A stretch of 64,000 nucleotides of DNA. Source: Plantibacter sp. VKM Ac-2880 (lineage in GTDB: Bacteria > Actinomycetota > Actinomycetes > Actinomycetales > Microbacteriaceae). The translations under genes were made by a program, and so were the position numbers. The notes beneath the pieces are model-generated. The model was not told where the DNA came from and ran no database searches. It worked only from the letters and a program-made list of their open reading frames with translations. This document shows, piece by piece, positions 28,552 to 36,351 of this stretch (the first letter of the stretch is position 1; each line of letters starts with the position of its first letter). Location: assembly GCF_015351235.1 (NCBI RefSeq), contig NZ_JADKSJ010000001.1, positions 1,939,668 through 2,003,667 on the forward strand, read 5' to 3'.

Positions 28552-29106
28552 ATGACCGACACCCTGACGATTCCCGGCTACAAGGTTGGCACCTGGGAGG
28601 TCGACACCACGCACAGCGAGGTTGGCTTCAGCATCCGCCACATCATGGTCTCGAAGGTCAAGGGCAAGTTCGAGCGCTTCAACGCGACGTTCGTCACGCC
28701 GGAGAACCCCCTCGAGACGAAGGTCACCGCGTCCGCCGAGGTCGCTTCGATCAACACGAACCAGCCCGACCGCGACGGTCACCTCCGCACCGGCGACTTC
28801 TTCGACGCCGAGTCCTACCCGACGATCGACTTCGTCTCGACCGGCGCGCGCGCCAAGGGCGACGACTTCCTCGTCGACGGCGACCTCACGATCAAGGGTG
28901 TGACCAAGCCCGTCACCTTCACCGTCGAGTTCGGCGGCTTCGCGACCGACCCCTACGGCAACTACAAGTTCGGCGCGACCGCGACCACCAAGATCAACCG
29001 CGAGGACTTCGGCCTCACCTACAACGCGGCGCTCGAGACCGGCGGCGTGCTGCTCGGCAACGACGTCACGATCACCATCGAACTGCAGGCTGCGCACCAG
29101 GCGTAG
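28552..29106 (+). CDS. YceI family lipid-binding protein
   Basis: A 184-residue lipocalin-like barrel expected to bind isoprenoid or amphipathic ligands. It has WEVDTTHSEVGFSIRHIMVS, GDFFDAESYPTIDF, and GDLTIKGVTKPVTF, all YceI hallmarks. ATG 28552 follows AAGGAG; no signal peptide is seen, so it is probably cytoplasmic. It ends at a perfect terminator. Confidence 0.93.
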   Translation: MTDTLTIPGYKVGTWEVDTTHSEVGFSIRHIMVSKVKGKFERFNATFVTPENPLETKVTASAEVASINTNQPDRDGHLRTGDFFDAESYPTIDFVSTGARAKGDDFLVDGDLTIKGVTKPVTFTVEFGGFATDPYGNYKFGATATTKINREDFGLTYNAALETGGVLLGNDVTITIELQAAHQA

Positions 29107-29117
29107 TCCCAGGACGT

Positions 29118-29154
29118 CGACGGGCCGGTGGAGCATCGCTCCACCGGCCCGTCG
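29118..29154. terminator. Terminator between yceI and FUSC genes
   Basis: A 17-bp perfect stem (29118-29134 with 29138-29154) with a 3-nt loop, followed by GTGGTTT on the plus strand. It can serve both convergent genes. Confidence 0.9.
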
Positions 29155-29169
29155 TGGTTTCCGGTCGGC

Positions 29170-30210
29170 TCAGGTCGGCTCGCCGACGATCTCGTCACGG
29201 ACCCGGCGGAGGTCCTCCATGAGCGATCCGATGAGGATCCAGTGCTGCGGGTGCGGTCGGTGGATCACCAGGGGTGCGGTGAGCGCGGGGAGCTCGGCGG
29301 TCTCGGTCGGGGGTTCGCGGGAGGTGGCACGGTCGTTCACGAGCAGTCGGAGGTCGTGCGCCGCGCGGCCGAGTTCGACGGCGATGTCGGCCACCGTCGG
29401 CTCCTCGTGCAGGGTCGGGTCGTCGTGATCGTGCACCGAGCGCGCCATGCCCAGCGTCCGTGTGACCACCGGCTCGAGACGACGCAGCAGCAGTCGTTGA
29501 CGGTCCAGCTCATCACGGTGCCGCGATCGGCGCGGGTTGAGCAACAGGCTGTCGTCGCCCTCCTTCACCGCGGCGATAGCGCGGTCCCGCAGCGGCTTGA
29601 GCGCGCGGGCTTCCGTGAGGAGCGCGGCCAGCTCGGCGTCGGTGTTGGCCCGGGTGAGGGCGGTCGCGAGGCGGTCCAAGGTGTCGGCGCAGGCGAGCGC
29701 GAGTGCACCGACCGCTGCTCTGGCCGGCGCGAGCAGGACGGGGGCGACGAGGACGACGTTGACGAGCAGCCCGATCCCGGCACCGAGGACGGTCTCGATG
29801 ATACGAGCGAAGGCGTAGTCCGGCGTGGCGGCGCCGATCGAGAGGACCAGCATCGCGCTGATCGGGATCTGGTTCGCGGAACCCGGCCCGAGGCGGAGCA
29901 CCCAGCCGAGCAGGATGGCGACGACGATGGCCAGGAGCACGATCCAGGCGGAGTGTCCGAAGATGCTCCCGATCACGGTAGCGAGGACCACGCCGGTGAT
30001 CACCCCGAGGCTCCGTTCGAGTGCCTTGCCGAACGACTGGTTGACGCTCGGCTGGACCACGAGGATGGCGGCGATGGCGGCGAAGACCGGCAGTTGGCCC
30101 GGGATGATCGAGATAGCGACGATCCAGGCGGCGATGGCGGCCAGCGCCGTCTTCAGCACCTGGAGCAGCGGGAGTCGCGACCGGGTGCGCAGGACGGGGA
30201 CGACGGACAT
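29170..30210 (-). CDS. FUSC family (aromatic acid exporter-like) membrane protein
   Basis: A 346-residue protein with about six N-terminal membrane helices (KTALAAIAAWIVAISIIPG, then ILVVQPSVNQSFGKALERS, the FUSC/ArAE signature) and a cytoplasmic helical C-terminal half. It is 11 bp downstream of the APP1 gene on the same strand, so the two form an operon. The family includes aromatic-acid and aluminium-type exporters; the substrate is unknown. Confidence 0.85.
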   Translation of the reverse strand: MSVVPVLRTRSRLPLLQVLKTALAAIAAWIVAISIIPGQLPVFAAIAAILVVQPSVNQSFGKALERSLGVITGVVLATVIGSIFGHSAWIVLLAIVVAILLGWVLRLGPGSANQIPISAMLVLSIGAATPDYAFARIIETVLGAGIGLLVNVVLVAPVLLAPARAAVGALALACADTLDRLATALTRANTDAELAALLTEARALKPLRDRAIAAVKEGDDSLLLNPRRSRHRDELDRQRLLLRRLEPVVTRTLGMARSVHDHDDPTLHEEPTVADIAVELGRAAHDLRLLVNDRATSREPPTETAELPALTAPLVIHRPHPQHWILIGSLMEDLRRVRDEIVGEPT

Positions 30211-30221
30211 GAGGAGCGCCG

Positions 30222-31259
30222 TCAGAGCTTGCCGTGGAGCTGGTCGAGCAGTTCCGCGCCGTTCCCGGCGTACACCCAGGGCGCCCCCTCGTGCTGTCCA
30301 CCGACCTTCGAGCGACCGCCGGCCAGCACCGCCTCACCGGGGGAGAGCTGACGGATCGCGACGGCGGCCACGCGGTCGGGGTGACGCTCCTCGAAACTGC
30401 GGTACAGCGACTCGTCGTGCTGCCCGTCGTCACCGACGAGGAGCCAGCGCAGCCGCGGGAAGTCCTCGGCGAACCGGTCGAGGTTGGTCCGCTTGTGCTC
30501 GCGTCCGCTCCGGAAGAAGCGGTCGTGGGTCGGGCCCCAGTCGGTGAGGAGCAGGGCCCCTGCAGGGTAGAGGTTGCGCGACAGGAAGCGGGTGAGCGTC
30601 GGGGCGACGTTCCAGGCACCCGTCGAGAGGTAGATGATCGGCGAACCCGGGTGCTCGCGAGCGGTCCGTTCCAGGAACACGGCCATCCCCGGTACCGGGG
30701 TGCGCGCGTGCTCGTCCAGGACGAAGGTGTTCCATGCCGCGACCAGCGGGCGGGGGAGCGCAGTGACCATCACGGTGTCGTCGATGTCGGACACGATGCC
30801 GAACTCGATGTCGTCGCCCACGATGAAGACGGGGGCCTCGACGGGGTCGCTGCCCTCGGAGCTCAGACGAAGGGTGTGCCATCCCGGGGTCAGCGAGACC
30901 TGGACCACCGCATCCACCACGCCGCCGCGATCGCCCGTGACCGTGTGGCGTCTGCCGTCGATCTCGACCTCGACCGTGGGGTCCGCGATGCTCAAGGCGA
31001 AGAAGCTCTTCCAGCCGCGCACCTTCTGCTGCGGTTTCACCGTGGTCTTGCCGGGTTCGGCCAGGACGACTCGCGCGAGGACCCGGATCCACGACGTCGA
31101 GCCGTAGCCGGTGAAGGGGATGATCGCCGCCTCGCGCCCGTGCCGCCGTGCGCGCCGCTGCCGGCGCAACTGGATGGCGTCCTCCATCCGAGCGGCGAAG
31201 TGCCGGATCTGTTGAGCGGCGTCGGAGGAGGCCGTTGGACGATCGTCGGGTGCCTTCAC
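30222..31259 (-). CDS. APP1/DUF2183 family phosphatase
   Basis: A 345-residue protein with the C-terminal APP1 phosphatase domain. The HAD-like motif I is SDIDDTVM (nucleophile Asp and DxDxT), motif II is YLSTGAW and a later LVGDDGQHD carries the metal-binding acids. Yeast App1 is a phosphatidate phosphatase; the bacterial substrate is not known. The N-terminal half looks like a separate beta domain. The GTG start at 31259 lacks a good ribosome-binding site, and CAGACT ends six bases upstream. Confidence 0.87.
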   Translation of the reverse strand: MKAPDDRPTASSDAAQQIRHFAARMEDAIQLRRQRRARRHGREAAIIPFTGYGSTSWIRVLARVVLAEPGKTTVKPQQKVRGWKSFFALSIADPTVEVEIDGRRHTVTGDRGGVVDAVVQVSLTPGWHTLRLSSEGSDPVEAPVFIVGDDIEFGIVSDIDDTVMVTALPRPLVAAWNTFVLDEHARTPVPGMAVFLERTAREHPGSPIIYLSTGAWNVAPTLTRFLSRNLYPAGALLLTDWGPTHDRFFRSGREHKRTNLDRFAEDFPRLRWLLVGDDGQHDESLYRSFEERHPDRVAAVAIRQLSPGEAVLAGGRSKVGGQHEGAPWVYAGNGAELLDQLHGKL

Positions 31260-31318
31260 CCGTTCAGTCTGTCATGCCGGTGCGTCCGGTCAGCCGTCGA
31301 GGCCCGCGGACCGCGGGG

Positions 31319-31999
31319 TCACTCCGGCGTGGACGCTCCGCCCGGGGACGCCGGATCCTCCTGGTCGAGCATGTGCCGTTCCTCGCTCCGCTGGAGGAGC
31401 CGCTTGACGACGAGGACGACGACGGCGAAGAGCACGATGATGCCGACGAAGACGTATCCGGCCCAGTGGAGTCGCTCGGAGAGCTCACGATAGCTCCCGG
31501 CCGCCACCGCGCCGACCGAGACGTATGCGGAGGCCCAGATGACGCAGGCCGGCAGGGTCCACGAGATGAAGCGACGGTACGTCATGGTGCTCATACCGAC
31601 GGTCAGGGGGATGAGCGAGTGGAGCACGGGGAGGAACCGCGAGACGAACACCGCGATACCGCCTCGCCGGTCGAGGTACCGCTCGGCCCTGGCCCAGTGT
31701 CGTTCCCCGATCCTGCGGCCGAGCCGACTCGCGCGGATGCGCGGACCGAACCAACGGCCGAGGGCGAAGCCGACGGATTCGCCGATGAGCGCACCGGCGA
31801 TCACGACGAGGATCATCGAGATCCACTGCACCGGACCGGCCACAGCGGTGCTGGCCACGATGACGACGGTGTCGCCTGGGACGACGAGGCCCACGAGCAC
31901 GGAGGTCTCGAGCATGATGCCGAGTCCGGCGAGGAGCGTGCGGGTGACGGGGTCGACGCTCTGCACCAGGTCGAGGAGCCAGCCGAGCACGTCGTTCAC
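31319..31999 (-). CDS. DedA family membrane protein
   Basis: A 226-residue protein with about five membrane segments. It has the DedA acidic block LETSVLVGLVVPGD and GALIGESVGFALGRWFG. The usual P-x-x-R motif reads SRFLPVLHSLIP, so the normally conserved arginine after the proline is histidine here. Members act as undecaprenyl-phosphate or lipid scramblases/flippases. GTG 31999 lies eight bases after TAGGCT (32007-32012), suggesting a leaderless message. Confidence 0.88.
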   Translation of the reverse strand: MNDVLGWLLDLVQSVDPVTRTLLAGLGIMLETSVLVGLVVPGDTVVIVASTAVAGPVQWISMILVVIAGALIGESVGFALGRWFGPRIRASRLGRRIGERHWARAERYLDRRGGIAVFVSRFLPVLHSLIPLTVGMSTMTYRRFISWTLPACVIWASAYVSVGAVAAGSYRELSERLHWAGYVFVGIIVLFAVVVLVVKRLLQRSEERHMLDQEDPASPGGASTPE

Positions 32000-32065
32000 G
32001 GGTCAGAGCCTAGCTCTCGACCGGCGCCTGAGACTCTGAAAGCCCTGTGCACGACAGGCGACATG

Positions 32066-32080
32066 TGTGGTCTGACCACA
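32066..32080. promoter_or_regulatory. 15-bp palindromic operator, GntR/FadR type, over the cydA promoter
   Basis: TGTGGTC-T-GACCACA is perfect across 7-bp arms. It contains TGGTCTGACCA, which fits the TGGTCNGACCA core bound by FadR-subfamily GntR regulators. It overlaps the -35 box, so a repressor is the simplest reading. No GntR gene lies in the window. Confidence 0.65.
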
Positions 32081-32100
32081 GGCCGATTTTCGTGTACCAT
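32072..32100 (+). promoter_or_regulatory. cydABDC promoter
   Basis: CTGACC (32072-32077), a 17-bp spacer and TACCAT (32095-32100). The leader is about 90 nt and shows no obvious structure. Confidence 0.65.
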
Positions 32101-32199
32101 GGGGTTCGACGACACGGATCGAAGCCACGGGGATGACCGCCCCGATCGGGCCGCACCTGCGCCGCCGTCCCTGGATGCCGCGAACATGGAGTGTTCATC

Positions 32200-33621
32200 G
32201 TGAACGATCTTCTCGACCCGCTACTGCTGTCCCGTTGGCAGTTCGGCCTCACCACCGTCTACCACTTCATCTTCGTGCCGCTCACCATCGGCATGGCGGT
32301 GACGGTCGCCGGGTTCCAGACCGCCTGGGTCCGGACGGGCAAGCTGCACTACCTGCAGTTGACCCGCTTCTTCGGCAAGATCTTCCTCATCAACTTCGCC
32401 ATGGGCGTCGTGACCGGGATCGTGCAGGAGTTCCAGTTCGGCATGAACTGGTCCACCTACTCGCGGTTCGTCGGCGACGTCTTCGGTGCGCCGCTGGCAC
32501 TGGAAGGTCTGCTCGCCTTCTTCCTCGAGGCCACGTTCATCGGGCTCTGGATCTTCGGTTGGGACAAGCTCTCACCGAAGCTCCACCTCGCGACCATCTG
32601 GATCGTCGCCCTCGGCACGGTGCTCTCGGCCTACTTCATCATCGCCGCGAACGCCTTCATGCAGAATCCGGTCGCCTACCGGATCAACGAGGAGCGCGGT
32701 CGAGCCGAACTCACCAACATCTGGGAGCTGCTGACCAACAAGGTCGCCCTCGCCGCTTTCCCGCACACGATCTTCGCCTGCTTCATGGTGTCGGCCGCCG
32801 TCATCATCACCGCAGCCGCTTGGCACCTGGCCCGTGGTCAGCATGTCGAGATGATGCGTCCCGCGCTGAAGGTCGGCGCCTGGAGCATGCTGATCGCCGG
32901 TGGGGCCACCATGCTCGCGGGAGACCAGCTCAGCCTGGCGATGGTCGAGACGCAGCCGATGAAGATGGCCGCGGCGGAGGCGATGTACAACACCTCGACC
33001 GGCGCGGATGCCTCGTTCTCGATCTTCACGCTCGGCACCCCGGACGGCGTCCACGAGCTCTTCTCGATCCGGATCCCGTACCTGCTCTCGTTCCTCTCGA
33101 CCCACACCTTCGACGGCACCGTGGAAGGCATCAACGACCTGCAGGCGCAGTACACGCAGCTCTACGGCCCCGGTGACTACTCACCGGTCATCTGGGTCAC
33201 CTATTGGGCCTTCCGCTGGATGATCGGCCTCGGGCTCGCGTCGATGCTCGTGGCGGCCGCCGGCCTCTGGTTCACCCGGAAGGGCCGCGAGCCGAAGCGC
33301 TGGATGTGGCGGGTCGCCGTCTGGGCTGTGCCGATGCCGTTCCTCGCGATGACGATGGGCTGGGTCTTCACCGAGATGGGCCGTCAGCCCTGGATCGTCT
33401 TCAGCCTGCTGAAGACCGAGGACGCCGTCTCGCCGAACACCACCGGTCTCGACGTGCTGATCTCGCTCATCGCCTTCACCGTCGTCTACGGCACCCTGCT
33501 GGTCGTCGAGTTCGGCCTGTTGAAGAAGACCATCATCGCCGGGCCGGACGCCATCGAGATGTCGCCACCCGACGACGACGGCGTGCAGAAGCCCGCTGCC
33601 CCGGCAACCACGGTCTACTAG
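32200..33621 (+). CDS. cydA: Cytochrome bd ubiquinol/menaquinol oxidase subunit I
   Basis: Haem-bearing subunit of the high-affinity terminal oxidase. The 473-residue protein has YHFIFVPLTIGMAV with the haem-ligand His 22, KIFLINFAMGVVTGIVQEFQ, and the GRQPW block near the C-terminus. The length fits the short Q-loop class typical of actinobacteria. I chose GTG 32200 because GGAG (32188-32191) is 8 nt upstream; an in-frame GTG at 32191 would overlap that site. First gene of cydABDC. Confidence 0.96.
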   Translation: MNDLLDPLLLSRWQFGLTTVYHFIFVPLTIGMAVTVAGFQTAWVRTGKLHYLQLTRFFGKIFLINFAMGVVTGIVQEFQFGMNWSTYSRFVGDVFGAPLALEGLLAFFLEATFIGLWIFGWDKLSPKLHLATIWIVALGTVLSAYFIIAANAFMQNPVAYRINEERGRAELTNIWELLTNKVALAAFPHTIFACFMVSAAVIITAAAWHLARGQHVEMMRPALKVGAWSMLIAGGATMLAGDQLSLAMVETQPMKMAAAEAMYNTSTGADASFSIFTLGTPDGVHELFSIRIPYLLSFLSTHTFDGTVEGINDLQAQYTQLYGPGDYSPVIWVTYWAFRWMIGLGLASMLVAAAGLWFTRKGREPKRWMWRVAVWAVPMPFLAMTMGWVFTEMGRQPWIVFSLLKTEDAVSPNTTGLDVLISLIAFTVVYGTLLVVEFGLLKKTIIAGPDAIEMSPPDDDGVQKPAAPATTVY

Positions 33622-33630
33622 GAGCGCATC

Positions 33631-34635
33631 ATGGACCTCACGATTCTCTGGTTCTGGATCATCGCCGCACTGTTCGTCGGTTACTTCGTGCTCGACGGGT
33701 TCGACTTCGGCGTCGGGATGACGATCCCCTTCCTCGGGAAGGACGAGACCGACCGCCGGATGCTCATCAACACCATCGGGCCGGTCTGGGATCTGAACGA
33801 GACCTGGCTGATCGTCGCCGGCGCGAGCCTCTTCGCTGCCTTCCCGGAGTGGTACGCGACCCTGTTCAGCGGGTTCTACCTCCCGTTGCTGTTCATCCTC
33901 CTCGCCCTCATCGTCCGCGGGGTGTCGTTCGAATACCGGCACCAACGTCCCGAGGCGTCCTGGAAGCGGCGGTTCGACCTCATGATCATCGTGGGATCGG
34001 CGCTCCCGGCCTTCCTCTGGGGTGTCGCGTTCGCGAACATCATCCAGGGCGTGCCGCTCGACGCCGACCACAACTTCACCGGCACCCTCTTCACCCTGCT
34101 GAACCCGTACGGGATCCTCGGTGGGCTCACCACGTTGGTGCTCTTCTTCGCACACGGGGCCGTCTTCGCCTCGCTGAAGACCGAGGGTGAGATCCGGGAA
34201 CGCGCTCGTCGCCTCGCAAGCCGTGCGGGGCTCGTCGCGATCGTGTTGGCCGCCTCGTTCCTCGGATGGACCGTCCTCGCGCACTTCTCACTGCCGGTCC
34301 TCATCCTCGCGGCGGTCGCCGCGGTGTCGCTCATCAGCGCCTGGTTCGCGAACAGCCGCGGGCTCGAGGGACGAGCCTTCGCGCTCATGGCGGTGACGGT
34401 CGCCGCTGCGGTCCTGACCCTCTTCACCGCGCTGTTCCCCGCCGTCATGCCGGCGAGCAACGACCCCGCGAACAGCCTGACGATCGCGAACGCGTCCTCC
34501 ACGGAGTACACGCTCACGGTGATGTCCTGGACGGCCCTGATCTTCCTCCCGCTCATCCTCGCCTACCAGGGGTGGACCTACTGGGTGTTCCGGAAGCGCA
34601 TCACCCGTCAGCACATCGAAGCGGCCGCGCACTAA
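33631..34635 (+). CDS. cydB: Cytochrome bd oxidase subunit II
   Basis: A 334-residue partner membrane subunit with nine or so helices. The N-terminus LWFWIIAALFVGYFVLDGFD is the family signature, followed by RRMLINTIGPVWDLNETWL. AGGAG (33621-33625) precedes the ATG. Its TAA stop is part of a TAACCT hexamer that may start the cydD message. Confidence 0.96.
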   Translation: MDLTILWFWIIAALFVGYFVLDGFDFGVGMTIPFLGKDETDRRMLINTIGPVWDLNETWLIVAGASLFAAFPEWYATLFSGFYLPLLFILLALIVRGVSFEYRHQRPEASWKRRFDLMIIVGSALPAFLWGVAFANIIQGVPLDADHNFTGTLFTLLNPYGILGGLTTLVLFFAHGAVFASLKTEGEIRERARRLASRAGLVAIVLAASFLGWTVLAHFSLPVLILAAVAAVSLISAWFANSRGLEGRAFALMAVTVAAAVLTLFTALFPAVMPASNDPANSLTIANASSTEYTLTVMSWTALIFLPLILAYQGWTYWVFRKRITRQHIEAAAH

Positions 34636-34638
34636 CCT
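34633..34638 (+). promoter_or_regulatory. Candidate -10 box (TAACCT) for leaderless cydD, overlapping the cydB stop
   Basis: The seventh base after this hexamer is the G of the cydD GTG at 34645. The first three bases are the cydB stop codon. Confidence 0.4.
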
Positions 34639-34644
34639 GTCATC

Positions 34645-36351
34645 GTGCGCCCCCTCGATCCGCGACTGCTCCGCTATGCCCGGGGAGCCAGGTCGGTCCT
34701 GGCCCTCGGCGCGGTCATCGCCCTCGTGCAGACCGCGTGCACGCTCGGCTTCGCCTGGTTCGTCGCCCAGCTGGTGTCCCGCTCGATCGCCGGCGATCCG
34801 ATCGACGAGCTGCTGCCGTCGCTGTGGCTGCTGATCGGCATCGTGGTCCTCCGGTCGGCATCGGTCCTGGCTGCGGACGCCGTGAACGCCCGCGGCTCCG
34901 CAGTGGTCCGGAGCGAGTTGCGGCGCGCCCTCGTCGGAGCGTTCGAGACGCTCGGTCCCGGCTGGGTCTCCCGGCGGAACTCAGCGGCGCTCACCACGGT
35001 GGCGGGCCGTGGCTTGGACGCGCTGGACGCGTACTTCGGCCGATACGTGCCGCAGCTCATCCTCACCGCCATCGCGATGCCGATCATCGCAGTGGTCATC
35101 TTCCTGCAGGATCCGATCAGCGGGATCACGGTCGTCGTGACCCTTCCGCTCATCCCCGTCTTCATGATCCTCATCGGGTTCGCTACGCAGGCGGTACAAC
35201 GACGCCAGTGGGACACCCTGGCGCACCTGTCGCGCGGATTCCTCGAACTCGTCGCCGGCATGGCGACCCTGAAGCTCTTCGGTCGGCAGCATCGACAGGT
35301 GGCACGGGTCCGGTCGGTGACGGAGGAGTACCGCATCGAGACCATGAAGGTGCTGCGGTTCTCATTCATGAGCGGGTTCGCCCTCGAACTGCTCTCCAGT
35401 CTCGCCGTCGCCGTCGTGGCCGTCGGCATCGGGCTCAGGCTCCTCGACGGCTCGCTGCTCCTCGGCACCGGGCTCTTCGTCCTCATCCTCGCCCCGGAGG
35501 CCTTCCTGCCGCTGCGGAACGTCGGCGCGAACTACCATGCCGCGGCGGAGGGGGTCACCGCGGCCGCAGAGGTCTTCGAGATCCTCGACGAGGCGGCGGT
35601 GCTGTCCACGCACGCCACCCCGAGCGGGCCCGCGCGGTCGGTGTCGACGGCGGGTCGCCGGATGGAATCGGCCCCGGGCCTCGTGCTCCACGGGCTGGGC
35701 GTCCGGTACGGCGACCAGGTGGTGCTCGACGCACTCGACGCCTCCTTCCCCGCCGGGACGATGACCGCGGTCGTCGGGCCCAGCGGCGCGGGGAAGACGA
35801 GCATGGCTTCGGCGATCCTCGGCTTCGTCGAGGTCGGCGGAACGATCCGGCATGACGGCGTCGAGGTGGCGCCGACGCCCGCGGGCCGACGTTGGTTGTC
35901 CTGGGCAGGCCAACGCCCCGCCCTCATCGCGGGAACCGTCCGCGACAACGTGGCGCTCGGCGACGAGACGCCCGACGACGGGCTCATCGCCGGGTCGCTC
36001 TCGAAGGTCGGATTGGCCGCGCTCCCGCTCGAGCACCCGATCGGCGCGGTCGGCGACGGGGTCAGCGGTGGGCAGGCGCAGCGGATCGCGATCGCGCGGG
36101 CGCTGTATCGTCTGGCGCGCACCCCAGCCGACGCCGGGACGCCTGTCCTACTCCTCGACGAGCCGAGCTCGGCGCTCGACTCCGCGTCCGAGGCGCTCGT
36201 GATCGACGCCGCGCGTGAGGCCGCCGACGCCGGAGCGGTGGTCATCGTCATCACCCACCGCCCCATGATCAGCCAACGCGCTGACGCCGTGTTGGAGATC
36301 CCCGTGCGTGCCTCGCGCACCCAGGATGAGCCGGCGGTGCTCCATGGATGA
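34645..36351 (+). CDS. cydD: ABC exporter CydD (thiol export for cytochrome bd assembly)
   Basis: Half of the CydDC exporter of glutathione/cysteine-type thiols needed for bd oxidase maturation. The 568-residue protein has six N-terminal helices and a nucleotide-binding domain: Walker A GPSGAGKTS, signature SGGQAQRIAIARAL and Walker B LLLDEPSSALDS. No ribosome-binding site precedes the GTG at 34645, and an overlapping -10 box fits leaderless expression. It overlaps cydC by 8 bp. Confidence 0.93.
   Translation: MRPLDPRLLRYARGARSVLALGAVIALVQTACTLGFAWFVAQLVSRSIAGDPIDELLPSLWLLIGIVVLRSASVLAADAVNARGSAVVRSELRRALVGAFETLGPGWVSRRNSAALTTVAGRGLDALDAYFGRYVPQLILTAIAMPIIAVVIFLQDPISGITVVVTLPLIPVFMILIGFATQAVQRRQWDTLAHLSRGFLELVAGMATLKLFGRQHRQVARVRSVTEEYRIETMKVLRFSFMSGFALELLSSLAVAVVAVGIGLRLLDGSLLLGTGLFVLILAPEAFLPLRNVGANYHAAAEGVTAAAEVFEILDEAAVLSTHATPSGPARSVSTAGRRMESAPGLVLHGLGVRYGDQVVLDALDASFPAGTMTAVVGPSGAGKTSMASAILGFVEVGGTIRHDGVEVAPTPAGRRWLSWAGQRPALIAGTVRDNVALGDETPDDGLIAGSLSKVGLAALPLEHPIGAVGDGVSGGQAQRIAIARALYRLARTPADAGTPVLLLDEPSSALDSASEALVIDAAREAADAGAVVIVITHRPMISQRADAVLEIPVRASRTQDEPAVLHG

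Noticed and set aside
27142-29136. 664-codon open frame on the minus strand
   Set aside because: It is antisense to the NagZ-like gene and yceI, both with clear family motifs; the antisense product shows none.
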